60,379 nt of DNA from Tabrizicola aquatica (GTDB lineage: Bacteria > Pseudomonadota > Alphaproteobacteria > Rhodobacterales > Rhodobacteraceae), in the NCBI RefSeq assembly GCF_002900975.1, contig NZ_PJON01000007.1:1-60379 (forward strand), written 5' to 3'. The translations under genes and the position numbers were made by a program. The notes under the pieces were generated by a model. That model did not search any database. It was given only the letters and a program-made list of their open reading frames with translations, and had not been told where the DNA came from. Of this stretch, positions 44,629 to 53,653 are shown piece after piece (the stretch's first letter is position 1; every line of letters starts with the position of its first letter).

Positions 44629-45279
44629 TCAGGCTTTGTCAAGAACCGATGCGATAGCTTCAGCAACGCTGTCCACTTCGGCCAGCCCGTTGACGGCGGA
44701 AAGCTGCCCCTTGGCGTAGTAAAAGCCGATCAGGGGCGAGGTTTTCTTGTAATATTCCATCAGCCGGGTCTTGAGGGTTTCCTCGTTGTCGTCGGCCCGC
44801 CGCTTCATGTTGGTGCCGCCGCAGACATCGCAGACGCCCGGAACCTTGGTCGGCCGGGTGGTGTCGTGGTAGACCTCGCCACAGGTGCCGCAGGTGAAGC
44901 GGCCGGTGACGCGGGCGACCAGCACCGCATCGTCAACCTGCATCTCGATCACCCGGTCCAGCGTTGCACCCATCCGGGTCATCAGCTGGCCCAGGGCATC
45001 GGCCTGCTTCAGCGTCCGCGGGAAGCCGTCGAAGATGAAGCCGCCCTTGGCGCCGTCCTTCATCTTGGCTTCGATCAGGCCGATCACGATCTCGTCCGTG
45101 ACCAGCTCGCCCCGGGCCATGATGCCTTCGACCTGACGGCCAAGATCGGTCCCCTTGGCGATGGCCTCTTTCAGCATGTCGCCGGTCGAGAGCTGCACCA
45201 TGCCGCGCGCCTCTTCCAGGCGTTTGGCTTGCGTTCCCTTGCCCGCGCCGGGCGGCCCCAGAAGAATGATATTCGCCAT
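44629..45279 (-). CDS. adk: Adenylate kinase with zinc-binding LID
   Basis: Balances ATP, ADP and AMP. The 216-residue long form has the P-loop GPPGAGKGT at 8-16, the [11 protein letters not shown] block and a LID domain with four cysteines, C130, C133, C150 and C153, which should bind a structural zinc ion. Such Cys4 LIDs are typical of Gram-positives and some alphaproteobacteria. It follows secY by four bases. Confidence 0.97.
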   Translation of the reverse strand: MANIILLGPPGAGKGTQAKRLEEARGMVQLSTGDMLKEAIAKGTDLGRQVEGIMARGELVTDEIVIGLIEAKMKDGAKGGFIFDGFPRTLKQADALGQLMTRMGATLDRVIEMQVDDAVLVARVTGRFTCGTCGEVYHDTTRPTKVPGVCDVCGGTNMKRRADDNEETLKTRLMEYYKKTSPLIGFYYAKGQLSAVNGLAEVDSVAEAIASVLDKA

Positions 45280-45283
45280 GGGA

Positions 45284-46645
45284 TCAGCGCCGCGCCGGAG
45301 CCTTGGGTGCGCCGGTCTTTTTCTTCCCGCGCAACTGCGACTTTTCGATCAGGGCTTCATACTGGTGGGCCAGAAGATGCGACTGGACCTGCTGGATCGT
45401 ATCCATCGTGACCGACACGACGATCAGGACCGAAGTACCGCCGAAGTAGAAGGGGATACCCAGTTCGGCGATCAGCACCTCGGGCAGGAGGCAAACGGCG
45501 GCAAGATAGGCCGAGCCGAGGACCAGGATGCGGTTGACCACATATTCCAGGTATTCCTCGGTCTTTTTGCCGGGGCGGATGCCGGGGATCGAGGCGCTTT
45601 GGTTCTTCAGGTTCTCGGCGACCTCGTCAATCTTGAAGGTCACGTTCAGCGTGTAGAAATACGAGAAGAACACGATCATCAGCGCCAGGAACACCAGGTG
45701 CAACGGTTGGCCATAGCCAAGCTGCGCCGAAAGCCAGGACAGCACCGGATTGGTGCCGCTGCCCGAGAAGGTGGCGACGGTCGTCGGCAGAAGCAGGATC
45801 GACGAGGCGAAGATCGCCGGGATCACGCCCGCCGGGTTGACCTTGATCGGCAGGTGCGAGGTCCCGCCCTCATACACCTTCATCCCGACCTGGCGGCGCG
45901 GGTAAAGGATGCTGATCTTGCGCAGGGCGCGTTCCATGAAGACGACGAAGGCAATCACGCCGACGACCATCAGGATCACGCCCAGGATCACCGGGGTCGA
46001 CAGCGCGCCCGAGCGGCCCTGCGCGAAGAACTGCGCGATGGCGGCGGGGATTTCCGCGACGATGCCGACGAAGATGATCAGCGAGATGCCGTTGCCGATG
46101 CCGCGGGCGGTGATCTGCTCGCCAAGCCACATCAGGAACATGGTGCCGCCGACCAGCGTGATGACGCAGGAGGCGACGAAGAACCAGCCCGGCTCATGTG
46201 CAAGGCCACCGCCCTGGATCGACATGGCGATGCCGTAGCCCTGCAGGATCGCCAGCGCCACGGTGCCGTAGCGGGTATACTGGTTCAGCTTCTTGCGGCC
46301 CTGCTCGCCCTCTTTCTTCAGCTGCTGCCAGGGGGCGTACATCGTGGCCAGAAGCTGCACGATGATCGAGGCCGAGATGTAGGGCATGATGCCCAGGGCA
46401 AAGATCCCCATCCGGCTGATCGCGCCGCCAGTGAACAGGTTCAGCATGCCGCCGATGCCTTGCGACGCCTCGGCCATGAACTCGCGCAGCGCCTGACCGT
46501 CGATCCCGGGGACCGGGATGTAGGTGCCCAGGCGGTAGACGATCAGCAGGCCGATCGTGAAGAAGATGCGTTGGCGCAGGTCTGTGGCCTTGCCCAGCAT
46601 ACCCCAGCTGAGGTTCGCCGCCATTTGCTCTGCAGCAGATGCCAT
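45284..46645 (-). CDS. secY: Protein translocase subunit SecY
   Basis: Central channel of the general secretion pathway. The 453-residue protein has ten membrane segments, with [20 protein letters not shown] at the first and the cytoplasmic loops [16 protein letters not shown] ([16 protein letters not shown]) and [14 protein letters not shown]. It is encoded between rplO and adk, the standard spc order. The 102-base gap to rplO shows nothing notable. Confidence 0.98.
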   Translation of the reverse strand: MASAAEQMAANLSWGMLGKATDLRQRIFFTIGLLIVYRLGTYIPVPGIDGQALREFMAEASQGIGGMLNLFTGGAISRMGIFALGIMPYISASIIVQLLATMYAPWQQLKKEGEQGRKKLNQYTRYGTVALAILQGYGIAMSIQGGGLAHEPGWFFVASCVITLVGGTMFLMWLGEQITARGIGNGISLIIFVGIVAEIPAAIAQFFAQGRSGALSTPVILGVILMVVGVIAFVVFMERALRKISILYPRRQVGMKVYEGGTSHLPIKVNPAGVIPAIFASSILLLPTTVATFSGSGTNPVLSWLSAQLGYGQPLHLVFLALMIVFFSYFYTLNVTFKIDEVAENLKNQSASIPGIRPGKKTEEYLEYVVNRILVLGSAYLAAVCLLPEVLIAELGIPFYFGGTSVLIVVSVTMDTIQQVQSHLLAHQYEALIEKSQLRGKKKTGAPKAPARR

Positions 46646-46747
46646 GTCAGGTCTCTTTCAAGCCAAGCGCCGCCGGACCGTTCTCCGGTTCGGCGGCGCG
46701 GGAAAACTTGGTCTGATGTAAGCGACCACGGGGCCGCTCACAATCCC

Positions 46748-47227
46748 TTATTCAGCCGCAGCCGCGACCGGTGCCAGGAGCGTGACCTTGCCGCCGGCTT
46801 TCTCGATCGCTTCCACAGCCGAAGCCGAGGCGCCGGTGACGGTCAGGTTGATCTTCGAGGTCAGCTCGCCCTTGGCCAGCACGCGGATGCCGTCGCGCTT
46901 GTTCGAGGTCAGACCGGCCGCGACCAGCGCGTCCTCGGTGATCTCGGACTTGATGTCCAGCTTGCCGGCGGCGATGAACTTCTCGATCAGGCCCAGGTTG
47001 ACCACCGAGAATTCCAGACGGTTCGGCTTGTTGAAGCCGCGCTTCGGCAGGCGGCGATAGAGCGGCATCTGGCCGCCTTCGTAGCCACCCAGAGCCACGC
47101 CCGAGCGGGATTTCTGACCCTTGATACCACGACCAGCGGTCTTGCCCTTGCCCGAACCGGGGCCGCGAGCAACGCGCTTTTTCTTCTTGGCCGCGCCTTC
47201 GTTGTCGGCGAGTTCATGCAGTTTCAT
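46748..47227 (-). CDS. rplO: 50S ribosomal protein L15
   Basis: From the ATG at 47227 ([12 protein letters not shown]) the 159-residue protein has the L15 signature [20 protein letters not shown] and the block [16 protein letters not shown]. It should follow rpmD closely, but here 749 bases and an opposite-strand small gene lie between. It therefore probably has its own promoter in 47228-47430. Confidence 0.97.
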   Translation of the reverse strand: MKLHELADNEGAAKKKKRVARGPGSGKGKTAGRGIKGQKSRSGVALGGYEGGQMPLYRRLPKRGFNKPNRLEFSVVNLGLIEKFIAAGKLDIKSEITEDALVAAGLTSNKRDGIRVLAKGELTSKINLTVTGASASAVEAIEKAGGKVTLLAPVAAAAE

Positions 47228-47622
47228 TTCGCTTCTCCTTGCCGGATGCGCCCCCGAAGCGAGAACGGGACGACCACGGCTTTTCTTGATTCTCATGGCC
47301 GGACTTGGCCACCGAGGGGCGATACAGGACGTGGCCCCGAAAAGCAAGGGTGAGGCTGTCCACGGTGGTCATCTGGACGATGCCCTTTGCTTCCAATGGG
47401 TTATGATTTTTCGTCAGGGTCTCGTTAACTAATCTGGGTCAGGCAAGGCTCGCCCCCTGCCTGATTGCAGCAGCGCGCCGCGGCAATGGTGCGCAAGAAC
47501 CTGCCGCTCTCTTGTCCGGCGCTTCACCGGTGTACTTCATCGCCGGAACACAAGCCACCTGAGCCGGTTCTTTGTTCCTGCTCATCAGAATTCGCTGGTG
47601 AGACGAAAGATGGAGAAGGACA
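47228..47622. other. Gap upstream of rplO containing the second 73-bp motif
   Basis: This 395-bp stretch lies between the divergent rplO and the small plus-strand gene. No gene is supported in it. It holds copy 2 of the 73-bp motif and must contain promoters for rplO (leftward) and for the small gene (rightward). Confidence 0.5.
47357..47429. repeat. 73-bp intergenic motif, copy 2
   Basis: Contains TGTCCACGGTGGTCA (47357-47371), TTCCAA (47391-47396), TTAT (47401-47404) and GTCAGGGTCTCGTTAAC (47413-47429). These match copy 1 at 31539-31611 block by block with the same spacing, while the bases between blocks differ. It lies between rplO and the small gene, so it could be a promoter or operator acting in either direction. 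Confidence 0.6.
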
Positions 47623-47817
47623 ATGGCGAACAATCAGAACCAGTCGGGTGGTCAATCGGGCGGCAAGTCCGGTGGCCAGTCTGCACGCAGCGATGCGGGT
47701 CAAGGCGACGTCAAGAACCCAGAGACCGACGGCCGCCTGAAAGAGAATGGCGGCGGCCAGCAAGGCCAAGGGGACGTCCGTGACAATAACGACGGCCGCC
47801 TCAAGCAGAACCGCTAA
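47623..47817 (+). CDS. Small Gly/Gln/Asn-rich hydrophilic protein
   Basis: A 64-residue protein with no hydrophobic segment, starting at an ATG with GGAGAAGGAC upstream. The N-terminus has SGGQSGGKSGGQS repeats. The rest holds two similar units, GDVKNPETDGRLKENGG and GDVRDNNDGRLKQN. Composition suggests a disordered, stress-type protein, but I recognise no family. It lies on the opposite strand inside the spc operon, between rpmD and rplO. Confidence 0.7.
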   Translation: MANNQNQSGGQSGGKSGGQSARSDAGQGDVKNPETDGRLKENGGGQQGQGDVRDNNDGRLKQNR

Positions 47818-47894
47818 GCCCCTCCAAACCAAATCGGTCGGCGCCCTGCCCTTGTGGTGGGGCGTCTGGATTCAAGGAACCAGGAAGAATGAGA

Positions 47895-47921
47895 AACGCC
47901 CCCGCTTTTGGCGAGGGCGTT
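47895..47921 (-). terminator. Terminator after rpmD
   Basis: AACGCCCCCGC (47895-47905) pairs with GCGAGGGCGTT (47911-47921) with one mismatch and a five-base loop. On the transcribed (minus) strand it is followed by TTTCTCATTCTT. It ends the rpsE-rpmD transcript before the small opposite-strand gene. Confidence 0.75.
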
Positions 47922-47932
47922 GATACGGCGGA

Positions 47933-47965
47933 GGCGTAGGGTGGGCAGATTGCCCACCCTACGCC
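47933..47965. repeat. GTAGGGTGGG palindrome 2 (REP-like), after rpmD
   Basis: Perfect 15-bp inverted repeat GGCGTAGGGTGGGCA (47933-47947) and TGCCCACCCTACGCC (47951-47965) with a three-base loop. It shares the CGTAGGGTGGG core with the palindrome at 42497-42525. It lies 11 bases downstream of the rpmD stop on the transcript, just before the terminator. Confidence 0.8.
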
Positions 47966-47976
47966 CGAACCTTCGC

Positions 47977-48174
47977 TTAGCCGCGCTCTTCGATGATCAC
48001 AACCAGGTGGCTGATCGAGTTCACCATGCCGCGGACGGAGGGGGTATCCTCCAGCTCGCGGGTGCGGTTCATCTTGTTCAGGCCGAGGCCCTTCAGCGTC
48101 GCGGTCTGCACGGCCGGACGGCGGGCGGCCGAACGGATCTGCTTGACGACGATGGTTTTCTTCTTGTCAGCCAT
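47977..48174 (-). CDS. rpmD: 50S ribosomal protein L30
   Basis: The 65-residue protein contains [20 protein letters not shown] and the block [20 protein letters not shown], diagnostic for L30. It follows rpsE by five bases. The downstream repeat and terminator separate it from rplO, which is unusual for an spc operon. Confidence 0.97.
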   Translation of the reverse strand: MADKKKTIVVKQIRSAARRPAVQTATLKGLGLNKMNRTRELEDTPSVRGMVNSISHLVVIIEERG

Positions 48175-48179
48175 GGTAA

Positions 48180-48755
48180 TCAGGCCTCCACGGTTTCGGC
48201 TTCGGGCTTCCGAAGGATTTCGGCGACCTTCTTGCCACGACGCGACGCGACCTGACGGGGCGAGGTTTCGTGCTTCAGCCCGTCGATGGTGGCGCGGATC
48301 ATGTTGTAGGGGTTCGTCGATCCGATCGACTTGGCCACGATGTCCTGGATGCCCAGCATTTCGAACACGGCGCGCATCGGGCCGCCGGCGATGATGCCGG
48401 TACCGGCCACGGCGGTCCGCATCACGACCTTGCCGGCGCCGTGGCGGCCTTCCATGTCGTGGTGCAGGGTGCGGCTGTCCTTGAGCGGGACACGGATCAG
48501 GCTGCGTTTGGCCTGCTCGGTCGCCTTGCGGATCGCTTCCGGCACTTCCTTGGCCTTGCCCTTGCCGAAGCCGACGCGACCACGCTGGTCGCCGACAACG
48601 ACGAGAGCTGCAAAGCCGAAGCGCTTGCCACCCTTGACGGTTTTCGAGACGCGGTTGATCGCGACCAGACGGTCGGCGAATTCCGGGTTTTCTTCCGGAC
48701 GGTTGTCGCGGCGATCGTTGCCACGGCCTTCCCGGCGGTTATCACGTTCTGCCAT
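48180..48755 (-). CDS. rpsE: 30S ribosomal protein S5
   Basis: The 191-residue protein has the S5 domains: [20 protein letters not shown] and the loop [20 protein letters not shown], then the C-terminal block [20 protein letters not shown]. An Arg/Asp/Glu-rich N-terminal tail of about 25 residues is usual in alphaproteobacteria. It follows rplR in the spc order. Confidence 0.98.
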   Translation of the reverse strand: MAERDNRREGRGNDRRDNRPEENPEFADRLVAINRVSKTVKGGKRFGFAALVVVGDQRGRVGFGKGKAKEVPEAIRKATEQAKRSLIRVPLKDSRTLHHDMEGRHGAGKVVMRTAVAGTGIIAGGPMRAVFEMLGIQDIVAKSIGSTNPYNMIRATIDGLKHETSPRQVASRRGKKVAEILRKPEAETVEA

Positions 48756-48868
48756 ATGGCAATTCCTTCGTGGTGGCGCGCATCGGCGCCGTTAGAGCCA
48801 ATCCTGGTGCCCCGGATCAGGTCCGGGGCCCGGATCATCGGGGCAGCGTTGCCGCTGCCCGCCTGAAC

Positions 48869-49228
48869 TTAGAACTTCAGACCGCCTTCGCGGGCTGCAT
48901 CGGCAAGCGCCTTGATCTTGCCGTGGAACAGGAAGCCGCCACGGTCGAAGTAGCACTCTTCAACCCCGGCCTTCTTGGCCCGCTCGGCAATCGCCGCGCC
49001 GACCTTGGCCGAAGCTTCCACATTGTTCTTGCCCACCACGCCGAGATCCTTCTCGAGCGAGGAAGCCGCGGCGATCGTCACACCCTTCACGTCGTCGATC
49101 AGCTGAACGCTGATGTTCTTCGACGAACGGTGCACCGACAGCCGCAGGCGGCCATGCGAGGTCGCCTTGATCTTGTTCCGGACGCGCAGGCGGCGCTTGA
49201 GGAACAACTCTCTCTTGTTGTTTGCCAT
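48869..49228 (-). CDS. rplR: 50S ribosomal protein L18
   Basis: From the ATG at 49228 ([20 protein letters not shown]) the 119-residue protein matches L18, with [19 protein letters not shown] and the C-terminal [24 protein letters not shown] three codons upstream would lie inside the AAGGGTGG binding site, so the ATG is preferred. It binds 5S rRNA with L5 and L25. Confidence 0.98.
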   Translation of the reverse strand: MANNKRELFLKRRLRVRNKIKATSHGRLRLSVHRSSKNISVQLIDDVKGVTIAAASSLEKDLGVVGKNNVEASAKVGAAIAERAKKAGVEECYFDRGGFLFHGKIKALADAAREGGLKF

Positions 49229-49239
49229 TTTCGCCACCC

Positions 49240-49773
49240 TTACTTCTTCTTGCCTTCCTTGCGGAAGATATACTCATCCTTGTAGCGGATGCCCTTGCCC
49301 TTGTAGGGCTCGGGCGCGCGCCATTCGCGGATGTTCGCGGCCACCTGACCAACCTGCTGCTGGTCGATGCCTTCGACAGTGATTTCGGTCTGCTTCGGGA
49401 CGGTGATGGTCACCCCCTTCGGCACTTCGAAGTTCACTTCGTGGCTATAGCCCAGCGACAGTTTCAGGACGTTGCCAGCCATCGCAGCGCGGTAGCCGAC
49501 GCCCTGGATTTCCAGGTCCTGCTTGAAGCCTTCCGAAACGCCGGTCACCAGGTTGGCAACCATCGAGCGGGTCATGCCCCACTGCTGACGGGCGCGCTTC
49601 GACAGGCCACGCGGGGTGACCTTGATGACTTCGCCCTCGACCGTGAGGGTCACGTCGTCGCCTGCGGTGAAGCTGCGGGTCCCTTTCGGGCCCTTCACTT
49701 CGATGGTCTGACCGCTGACCGAGGCAGAAGTGCCTTTGACCAGGGTGACGGGTTTCTTGCCGATACGAGACAT
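49240..49773 (-). CDS. rplF: 50S ribosomal protein L6
   Basis: From the ATG at 49773 ([11 protein letters not shown]) the 177-residue protein has the two L6 repeats, with [16 protein letters not shown] in the first half and the C-terminal [20 protein letters not shown] signature. It follows rpsH by ten bases in the canonical spc order. Confidence 0.98.
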   Translation of the reverse strand: MSRIGKKPVTLVKGTSASVSGQTIEVKGPKGTRSFTAGDDVTLTVEGEVIKVTPRGLSKRARQQWGMTRSMVANLVTGVSEGFKQDLEIQGVGYRAAMAGNVLKLSLGYSHEVNFEVPKGVTITVPKQTEITVEGIDQQQVGQVAANIREWRAPEPYKGKGIRYKDEYIFRKEGKKK

Positions 49774-49783
49774 TGCACCCTCC

Positions 49784-50182
49784 TCAGAACACGGTGCAAA
49801 GCACTTCGCCGCCAACATTGGCCGCGCGTGCATTTGCATCAGTGAGAACGCCCTTGGGCGTGGAGACGATCGCGACGCCAAGGCCGTTACGGACCGAGGG
49901 AAGCTCGCTTACACCCATGTACACGCGACGGCCGGGCTTGGACACGCGCTTGACTTCGCGGATCACAGGCTCGCCTTCGAAGTACTTCAGGCTGATGGTG
50001 AATTCACCCTGGCCGTTCGAGGTGTCTGCCTTTTCATAGCCACGGATGTAGCCTTCGGACAGAAGCACGTCGAGGACGCGGGCGCGCAGCGTGGATGCGG
50101 GGGTCACGACAGTGGACTTGCCGCGCATCTGGGCGTTGCGGATACGGGTCAGCATATCGCCGAGAGGATCGTTCATGGACAT
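49784..50182 (-). CDS. rpsH: 30S ribosomal protein S8
   Basis: The 132-residue protein has the S8 blocks [18 protein letters not shown] and the C-terminal [20 protein letters not shown]. The first of two close ATGs (50182) lies six bases from a GGGGGG binding site and is preferred over the one at 50176. In E. coli S8 represses the spc operon by binding its mRNA; whether this holds here cannot be seen. Confidence 0.98.
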   Translation of the reverse strand: MSMNDPLGDMLTRIRNAQMRGKSTVVTPASTLRARVLDVLLSEGYIRGYEKADTSNGQGEFTISLKYFEGEPVIREVKRVSKPGRRVYMGVSELPSVRNGLGVAIVSTPKGVLTDANARAANVGGEVLCTVF

Positions 50183-50194
50183 CTGATTCCCCCC

Positions 50195-50500
50195 TTACCA
50201 GCTGGACTTGACCATGCCGGGGATCTGGCCGAACGAGGCCAGGTCACGCAGCATGATACGCGAGAGTTTGAGCTTGCGATAATACGCATGCGGACGACCC
50301 GTCAGCTGGCAGCGGTTGTGGATCCGCGTCGCCGACGAGTTGCGAGGCATCTCGGCCAGTTTCAGAGTCGCTTTGAAACGATCTTCCATCGGCTTCGACT
50401 GGTCGTTGATCACCGCCTTCAGCGCAGCCCGCTTGGAAGCATGCTGCTTCACAAGCTTGGCCCGCTTCACTTCGCGGTTCACCATGGATTTTTTTGCCAT
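50195..50500 (-). CDS. rpsN: 30S ribosomal protein S14 (zinc-free long form)
   Basis: The 101-residue protein starts [20 protein letters not shown] and has the C-terminal block [20 protein letters not shown]. The long form lacks the CxxC pairs of the zinc-binding paralogue, so it does not depend on zinc. It lies between rplE and rpsH as usual. Confidence 0.98.
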   Translation of the reverse strand: MAKKSMVNREVKRAKLVKQHASKRAALKAVINDQSKPMEDRFKATLKLAEMPRNSSATRIHNRCQLTGRPHAYYRKLKLSRIMLRDLASFGQIPGMVKSSW

Positions 50501-50518
50501 ATCTCAGGTTCCTCGCGC

Positions 50519-51078
<560 letters not shown>

Positions 51079-51079
<1 letters not shown>

Positions 51080-51384
51080 CAGATCGCCTCCCCGGTGGTC
51101 TTGGCGAAACGGACCTTCTTGTCGCCTTCCATGCGGAAGCCGACGCGGGTCGCTTTGCCGTTCTTGTCCACGATGGCGAGGTTCGACAGGTCGATCGGCA
51201 TCGCCTTCGGCACCCGGCCGCCCTGGCTGGCCGCCGACTGCTTCGTGTGACGGATCGCCACGTTCACGCCGTCGACAATGGCCTTGTTCTCGGACGGCAT
51301 GACGGCGGAAATCTCGCCCTTCTTGCCCTTGTCCTTGCCGGTGAGCACGACGACCGTGTCACCCTTCTTGAGTTTCGCAGCCAT
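51079..51384 (-). CDS. rplX: 50S ribosomal protein L24
   Basis: The 101-residue protein starts [20 protein letters not shown], the KOW motif of L24, and contains [20 protein letters not shown]. It starts 50S assembly at the 5' end of 23S rRNA. It shares single-base overlaps with rplN and rplE. Confidence 0.98.
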
Positions 51385-51752
51385 CAGAGCACCTCCGGAG
51401 CCAGCGAGATGATCTTCATGAAGTTCTTGGCACGCAGCTCGCGCACGACCGGCCCGAAGATACGGGTGCCGACCGGTTCGCCCTGGTTGTTCAGGATGAC
51501 GGCGGCGTTGCGGTCGAAACGGATGGTGGTGCCGTCTTCACGGCGAACTTCCTTGGCGGTGCGAACGACAACGGCCTTGCGGACGTCACCCTTCTTCACG
51601 CGGCCCTTCGGAATCGCTTCCTTGACCGACACCACGATGATGTCGCCGACGGAAGCATAACGGCGGTGCGAGCCGCCAAGAACCTTGATGCACTGAACTC
51701 GGCGAGCGCCGGAGTTGTCAGCCACATCCAGATTCGTCTGCATTTGGATCAT
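51384..51752 (-). CDS. rplN: 50S ribosomal protein L14
   Basis: The 122-residue protein begins [20 protein letters not shown] and contains [20 protein letters not shown] and [20 protein letters not shown], fully standard L14. It follows rpsQ after 57 bases. Confidence 0.98.
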   Translation of the reverse strand: MIQMQTNLDVADNSGARRVQCIKVLGGSHRRYASVGDIIVVSVKEAIPKGRVKKGDVRKAVVVRTAKEVRREDGTTIRFDRNAAVILNNQGEPVGTRIFGPVVRELRAKNFMKIISLAPEVL

Positions 51753-51809
51753 TTGAAAGTCTCCCGACCTTCGGGGCTAGGCCCCGGGGTTTCGTAAAGG
51801 CGGCAGAGG

Positions 51810-52049
51810 TTACGCTTGCGCGTCGACCACCACCGTCCAGCGTTTCGTTTTCGAAATCGGCGCGCATTCTTCAATGCGCACGGTGTCGCCGACCTTGAAC
51901 TTGTTCTCCGCGTCGTGGGCGCGGTACTTCTTCGACTTACGCACGGTCTTCTGCAGCAGCGGGTGCTTGAAGCGGCGTTCGACGGAAACGGTGATCGTCT
52001 GCTCGTTCTTGTCCGAGGTGACGGTGCCCGTCAGGATACGTTTCGGCAT
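51810..52049 (-). CDS. rpsQ: 30S ribosomal protein S17
   Basis: The 79-residue protein has the S17 OB-fold blocks [20 protein letters not shown] and [20 protein letters not shown], then [18 protein letters not shown]. It follows rpmC by 11 bases. Confidence 0.98.
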   Translation of the reverse strand: MPKRILTGTVTSDKNEQTITVSVERRFKHPLLQKTVRKSKKYRAHDAENKFKVGDTVRIEECAPISKTKRWTVVVDAQA

Positions 52050-52060
52050 GGCGGTTCCCC

Positions 52061-52261
52061 TTACTTCGCAGCTTCGGCGGCTTTTTGGCCGAGAACGGTC
52101 TTGATGCGGGCGACGTCACGGCGGACGGCACGCATGCGGGCGGTGTTCTCAAGCTGGTTGGTCGCCTGCTGGAAGCGCAGGTTGAACGCTTCCTTCTTGA
52201 GCTGAACCAGGCTGTCGCGCAGCTGGTCCGGCGTTTTCGACTTCAGTTCTTCGGCTTTCAT
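52061..52261 (-). CDS. rpmC: 50S ribosomal protein L29
   Basis: The 66-residue protein begins [20 protein letters not shown] and contains [20 protein letters not shown], diagnostic for L29. It normally follows rplP within a few bases. Here about 1.4 kb holding two extra genes and two terminator structures separate them, so a promoter upstream of rpmC is expected in 52262-52344. Confidence 0.97.
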   Translation of the reverse strand: MKAEELKSKTPDQLRDSLVQLKKEAFNLRFQQATNQLENTARMRAVRRDVARIKTVLGQKAAEAAK

Positions 52262-52344
52262 GCCGCTTCCTTTTCCACAATCGCCAGACGGCCCCTTCAG
52301 GAAGGGTCACCGAGGACCTGGCGGATCAATGACAAACCAACGAA

Positions 52345-52359
52345 TCCGGGAGCCCCGGA
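52345..52359 (-). terminator. Hairpin downstream of the rplP-rpmC insertion
   Basis: TCCGGG (52345-52350) pairs with CCCGGA (52354-52359) around three bases. On the minus strand it is followed by TTCGTTGGTTTGTC, a loose T-rich tail. It lies downstream of the C-rich tract after the unknown gene. A stronger hairpin with the same TTGGTTTGT-type tail follows the other insertion at 56419. Confidence 0.5.
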
Positions 52360-52380
52360 ATCGCTGGATGGCGTCGTATA

Positions 52381-52420
52381 GGGGGGAAGGGCGTGGGGGG
52401 CAAGGGGGAAGTTGGGGGGC
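52381..52420 (-). repeat. C-rich, G-poor transcript element (rut-like), copy 1
   Basis: On the plus strand this is five G-runs of 3-6 bases separated by short spacers. On the transcribed strand it is therefore a C-rich, G-poor RNA, the composition of a Rho utilisation site. It lies 20 bases after the stop of the unknown gene. The segment 52391-52432 matches 56471-56511 closely (shared TGGGGG, GGCAAGGGGG, TGGGGGG and GTCAGC blocks in order). The plus strand could also form a G-quadruplex. Confidence 0.6.
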
Positions 52421-52439
52421 TCATTAGTCAGCCGAGCCG

Positions 52440-52946
52440 TCATCGCGAAGTGGACCAACCAAGCAGAGCGAGCCAATCCGTGTGAGGGCCCACCATCTGC
52501 AGCAAACTGTCGTCAATGACACGCCCCTTCTTCAGTTCTTTCCGGCAACGGGCGACATACTCTTGGATTGCGTTCCAGACACGTTCGTTGGTCACCTGCT
52601 GGCCACGGCGAATATCAACTTCAGCCGCGAGCTTCCAAGTTCGATAAACGAACACTTTTGTCCGGCCCAGCATGTTCCTCTTCTTCTCAGCGCTGAAGTA
52701 TTCGCCGCGAACCTGACTACTGAGGAAGTATAACCTTATGTATCCAATGGTTTCATTGAAGCGCCACGGCCCAAATGCTTCGTATTGCCTTTGGCTCATT
52801 CCATCGACGGCTTCCTTGGTTGGGTCGTAACCGGGAATAGACTTTTGACGTTCTACCTGCGCGGCCAACCGTTGATCCATCAACGCGTTGTACTGATCGT
52901 AGCTGAGCCGATAGACGGGCAAGTCGTAGAAATAGACTGTGCTCAT
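52440..52946 (-). CDS. Unknown protein inserted between rplP and rpmC
   Basis: I do not recognise this 168-residue protein. It begins MSTVYFYDLPVYRLSYDQY, has many aromatic and charged residues, no signal peptide and no membrane segment, and is probably cytoplasmic and helical in its C-terminal half. Its base composition is clearly lower in GC than the ribosomal genes around it, which suggests transfer. It starts six bases after the oxygenase stop, so the two are co-transcribed, and it is followed by the C-rich element. Confidence 0.8.
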   Translation of the reverse strand: MSTVYFYDLPVYRLSYDQYNALMDQRLAAQVERQKSIPGYDPTKEAVDGMSQRQYEAFGPWRFNETIGYIRLYFLSSQVRGEYFSAEKKRNMLGRTKVFVYRTWKLAAEVDIRRGQQVTNERVWNAIQEYVARCRKELKKGRVIDDSLLQMVGPHTDWLALLGWSTSR

Positions 52947-52952
52947 TGTGCC

Positions 52953-53576
52953 TCACGACCACCCATAGTTGAAGCTGACCGAGATCCGCTCTTCCTCGGA
53001 CATGTTCATCGGGACTTCGTGGCGCAGCCAACTTTCCCACAGGAGAACCTCGCCCACCGCGGGTTTGACGTAGACGAAGCGCTGCAGCTCTTGCGGCGCG
53101 GTTTTCAGGGGCACGGGGGCCAGCATCATCATGGGCAGGCGGGGGTCCTCAAGCTTCAGCGCCGAGGTCCCTTCCGGCATCGCGACATAGGTCGTGCCCG
53201 AGATCACCGAATGTGGGTGGATGTGGCTGGCGTGGGTGCCGCCTTCGGGCAGGATGTTGATCCAGAGCGAATTGCACTTCAGCTTCTTGTCGCCCAGGTC
53301 GAAGCCGAGGTCCTTGCAGAAGGCGGCGACGTGCTTATCCAATGCCTTCTCCAGATCGCCGAAGATCGGCATCCGCCAGGGCAGGTCATCGAGCGAGGCA
53401 TAGGAAGTGTAGCCGGGATAGCCGTTCGCCTCGCACCACTCCTGCCCGGCCTCGTCATCCTCGGCCACCATGTCGCAGGTCTGGCGAAGTTCGGCGTAGT
53501 CGACCTTCTTCTTCGCCAGGTCATTGAGACCGGCACGGTAAAGGCGGGTGACGAAAAGGGAGGTGATTTCGGGCAT
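52953..53576 (-). CDS. Putative 2OG-Fe(II) oxygenase (2OG-FeII_Oxy_5 / TIGR02466-like)
   Basis: Predicted iron- and 2-oxoglutarate-dependent dioxygenase of 207 residues, cytoplasmic. It carries a histidine cluster H115, H118, H120, H122 in GTHASHIHPHSVISGTTYV. After a jelly-roll spacer comes H186 in LLWESWLRHEVPMN, and then R197 in ERISVSFNYGWS, which would bind 2-oxoglutarate. This arrangement fits the TIGR02466 family, whose substrate is unknown. It lies directly after rplP; a GGAG binding site is seven bases before its ATG, with only 21 bases between the rplP terminator and the start. Transcription therefore probably comes by read-through from the ribosomal operon. Confidence 0.82.
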   Translation of the reverse strand: MPEITSLFVTRLYRAGLNDLAKKKVDYAELRQTCDMVAEDDEAGQEWCEANGYPGYTSYASLDDLPWRMPIFGDLEKALDKHVAAFCKDLGFDLGDKKLKCNSLWINILPEGGTHASHIHPHSVISGTTYVAMPEGTSALKLEDPRLPMMMLAPVPLKTAPQELQRFVYVKPAVGEVLLWESWLRHEVPMNMSEEERISVSFNYGWS

Positions 53577-53597
53577 GGTCGGCTCCAGATTTGAAAA

Positions 53598-53623
53598 GGC
53601 CCCCGCCGTTTCCAGCGGGGGCC
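53598..53623 (-). terminator. Terminator after rplP
   Basis: A perfect 9-bp stem GGCCCCCGC (53598-53606) and GCGGGGGCC (53615-53623) has an eight-base loop. On the transcribed strand it is followed by TTTT. It splits the S10 operon after rplP. As no room for a promoter is left before the oxygenase gene, it is probably leaky. Confidence 0.85.
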
Positions 53624-53653
53624 GATATCGCAGGTCGGGGTTACCCCCGCCCC

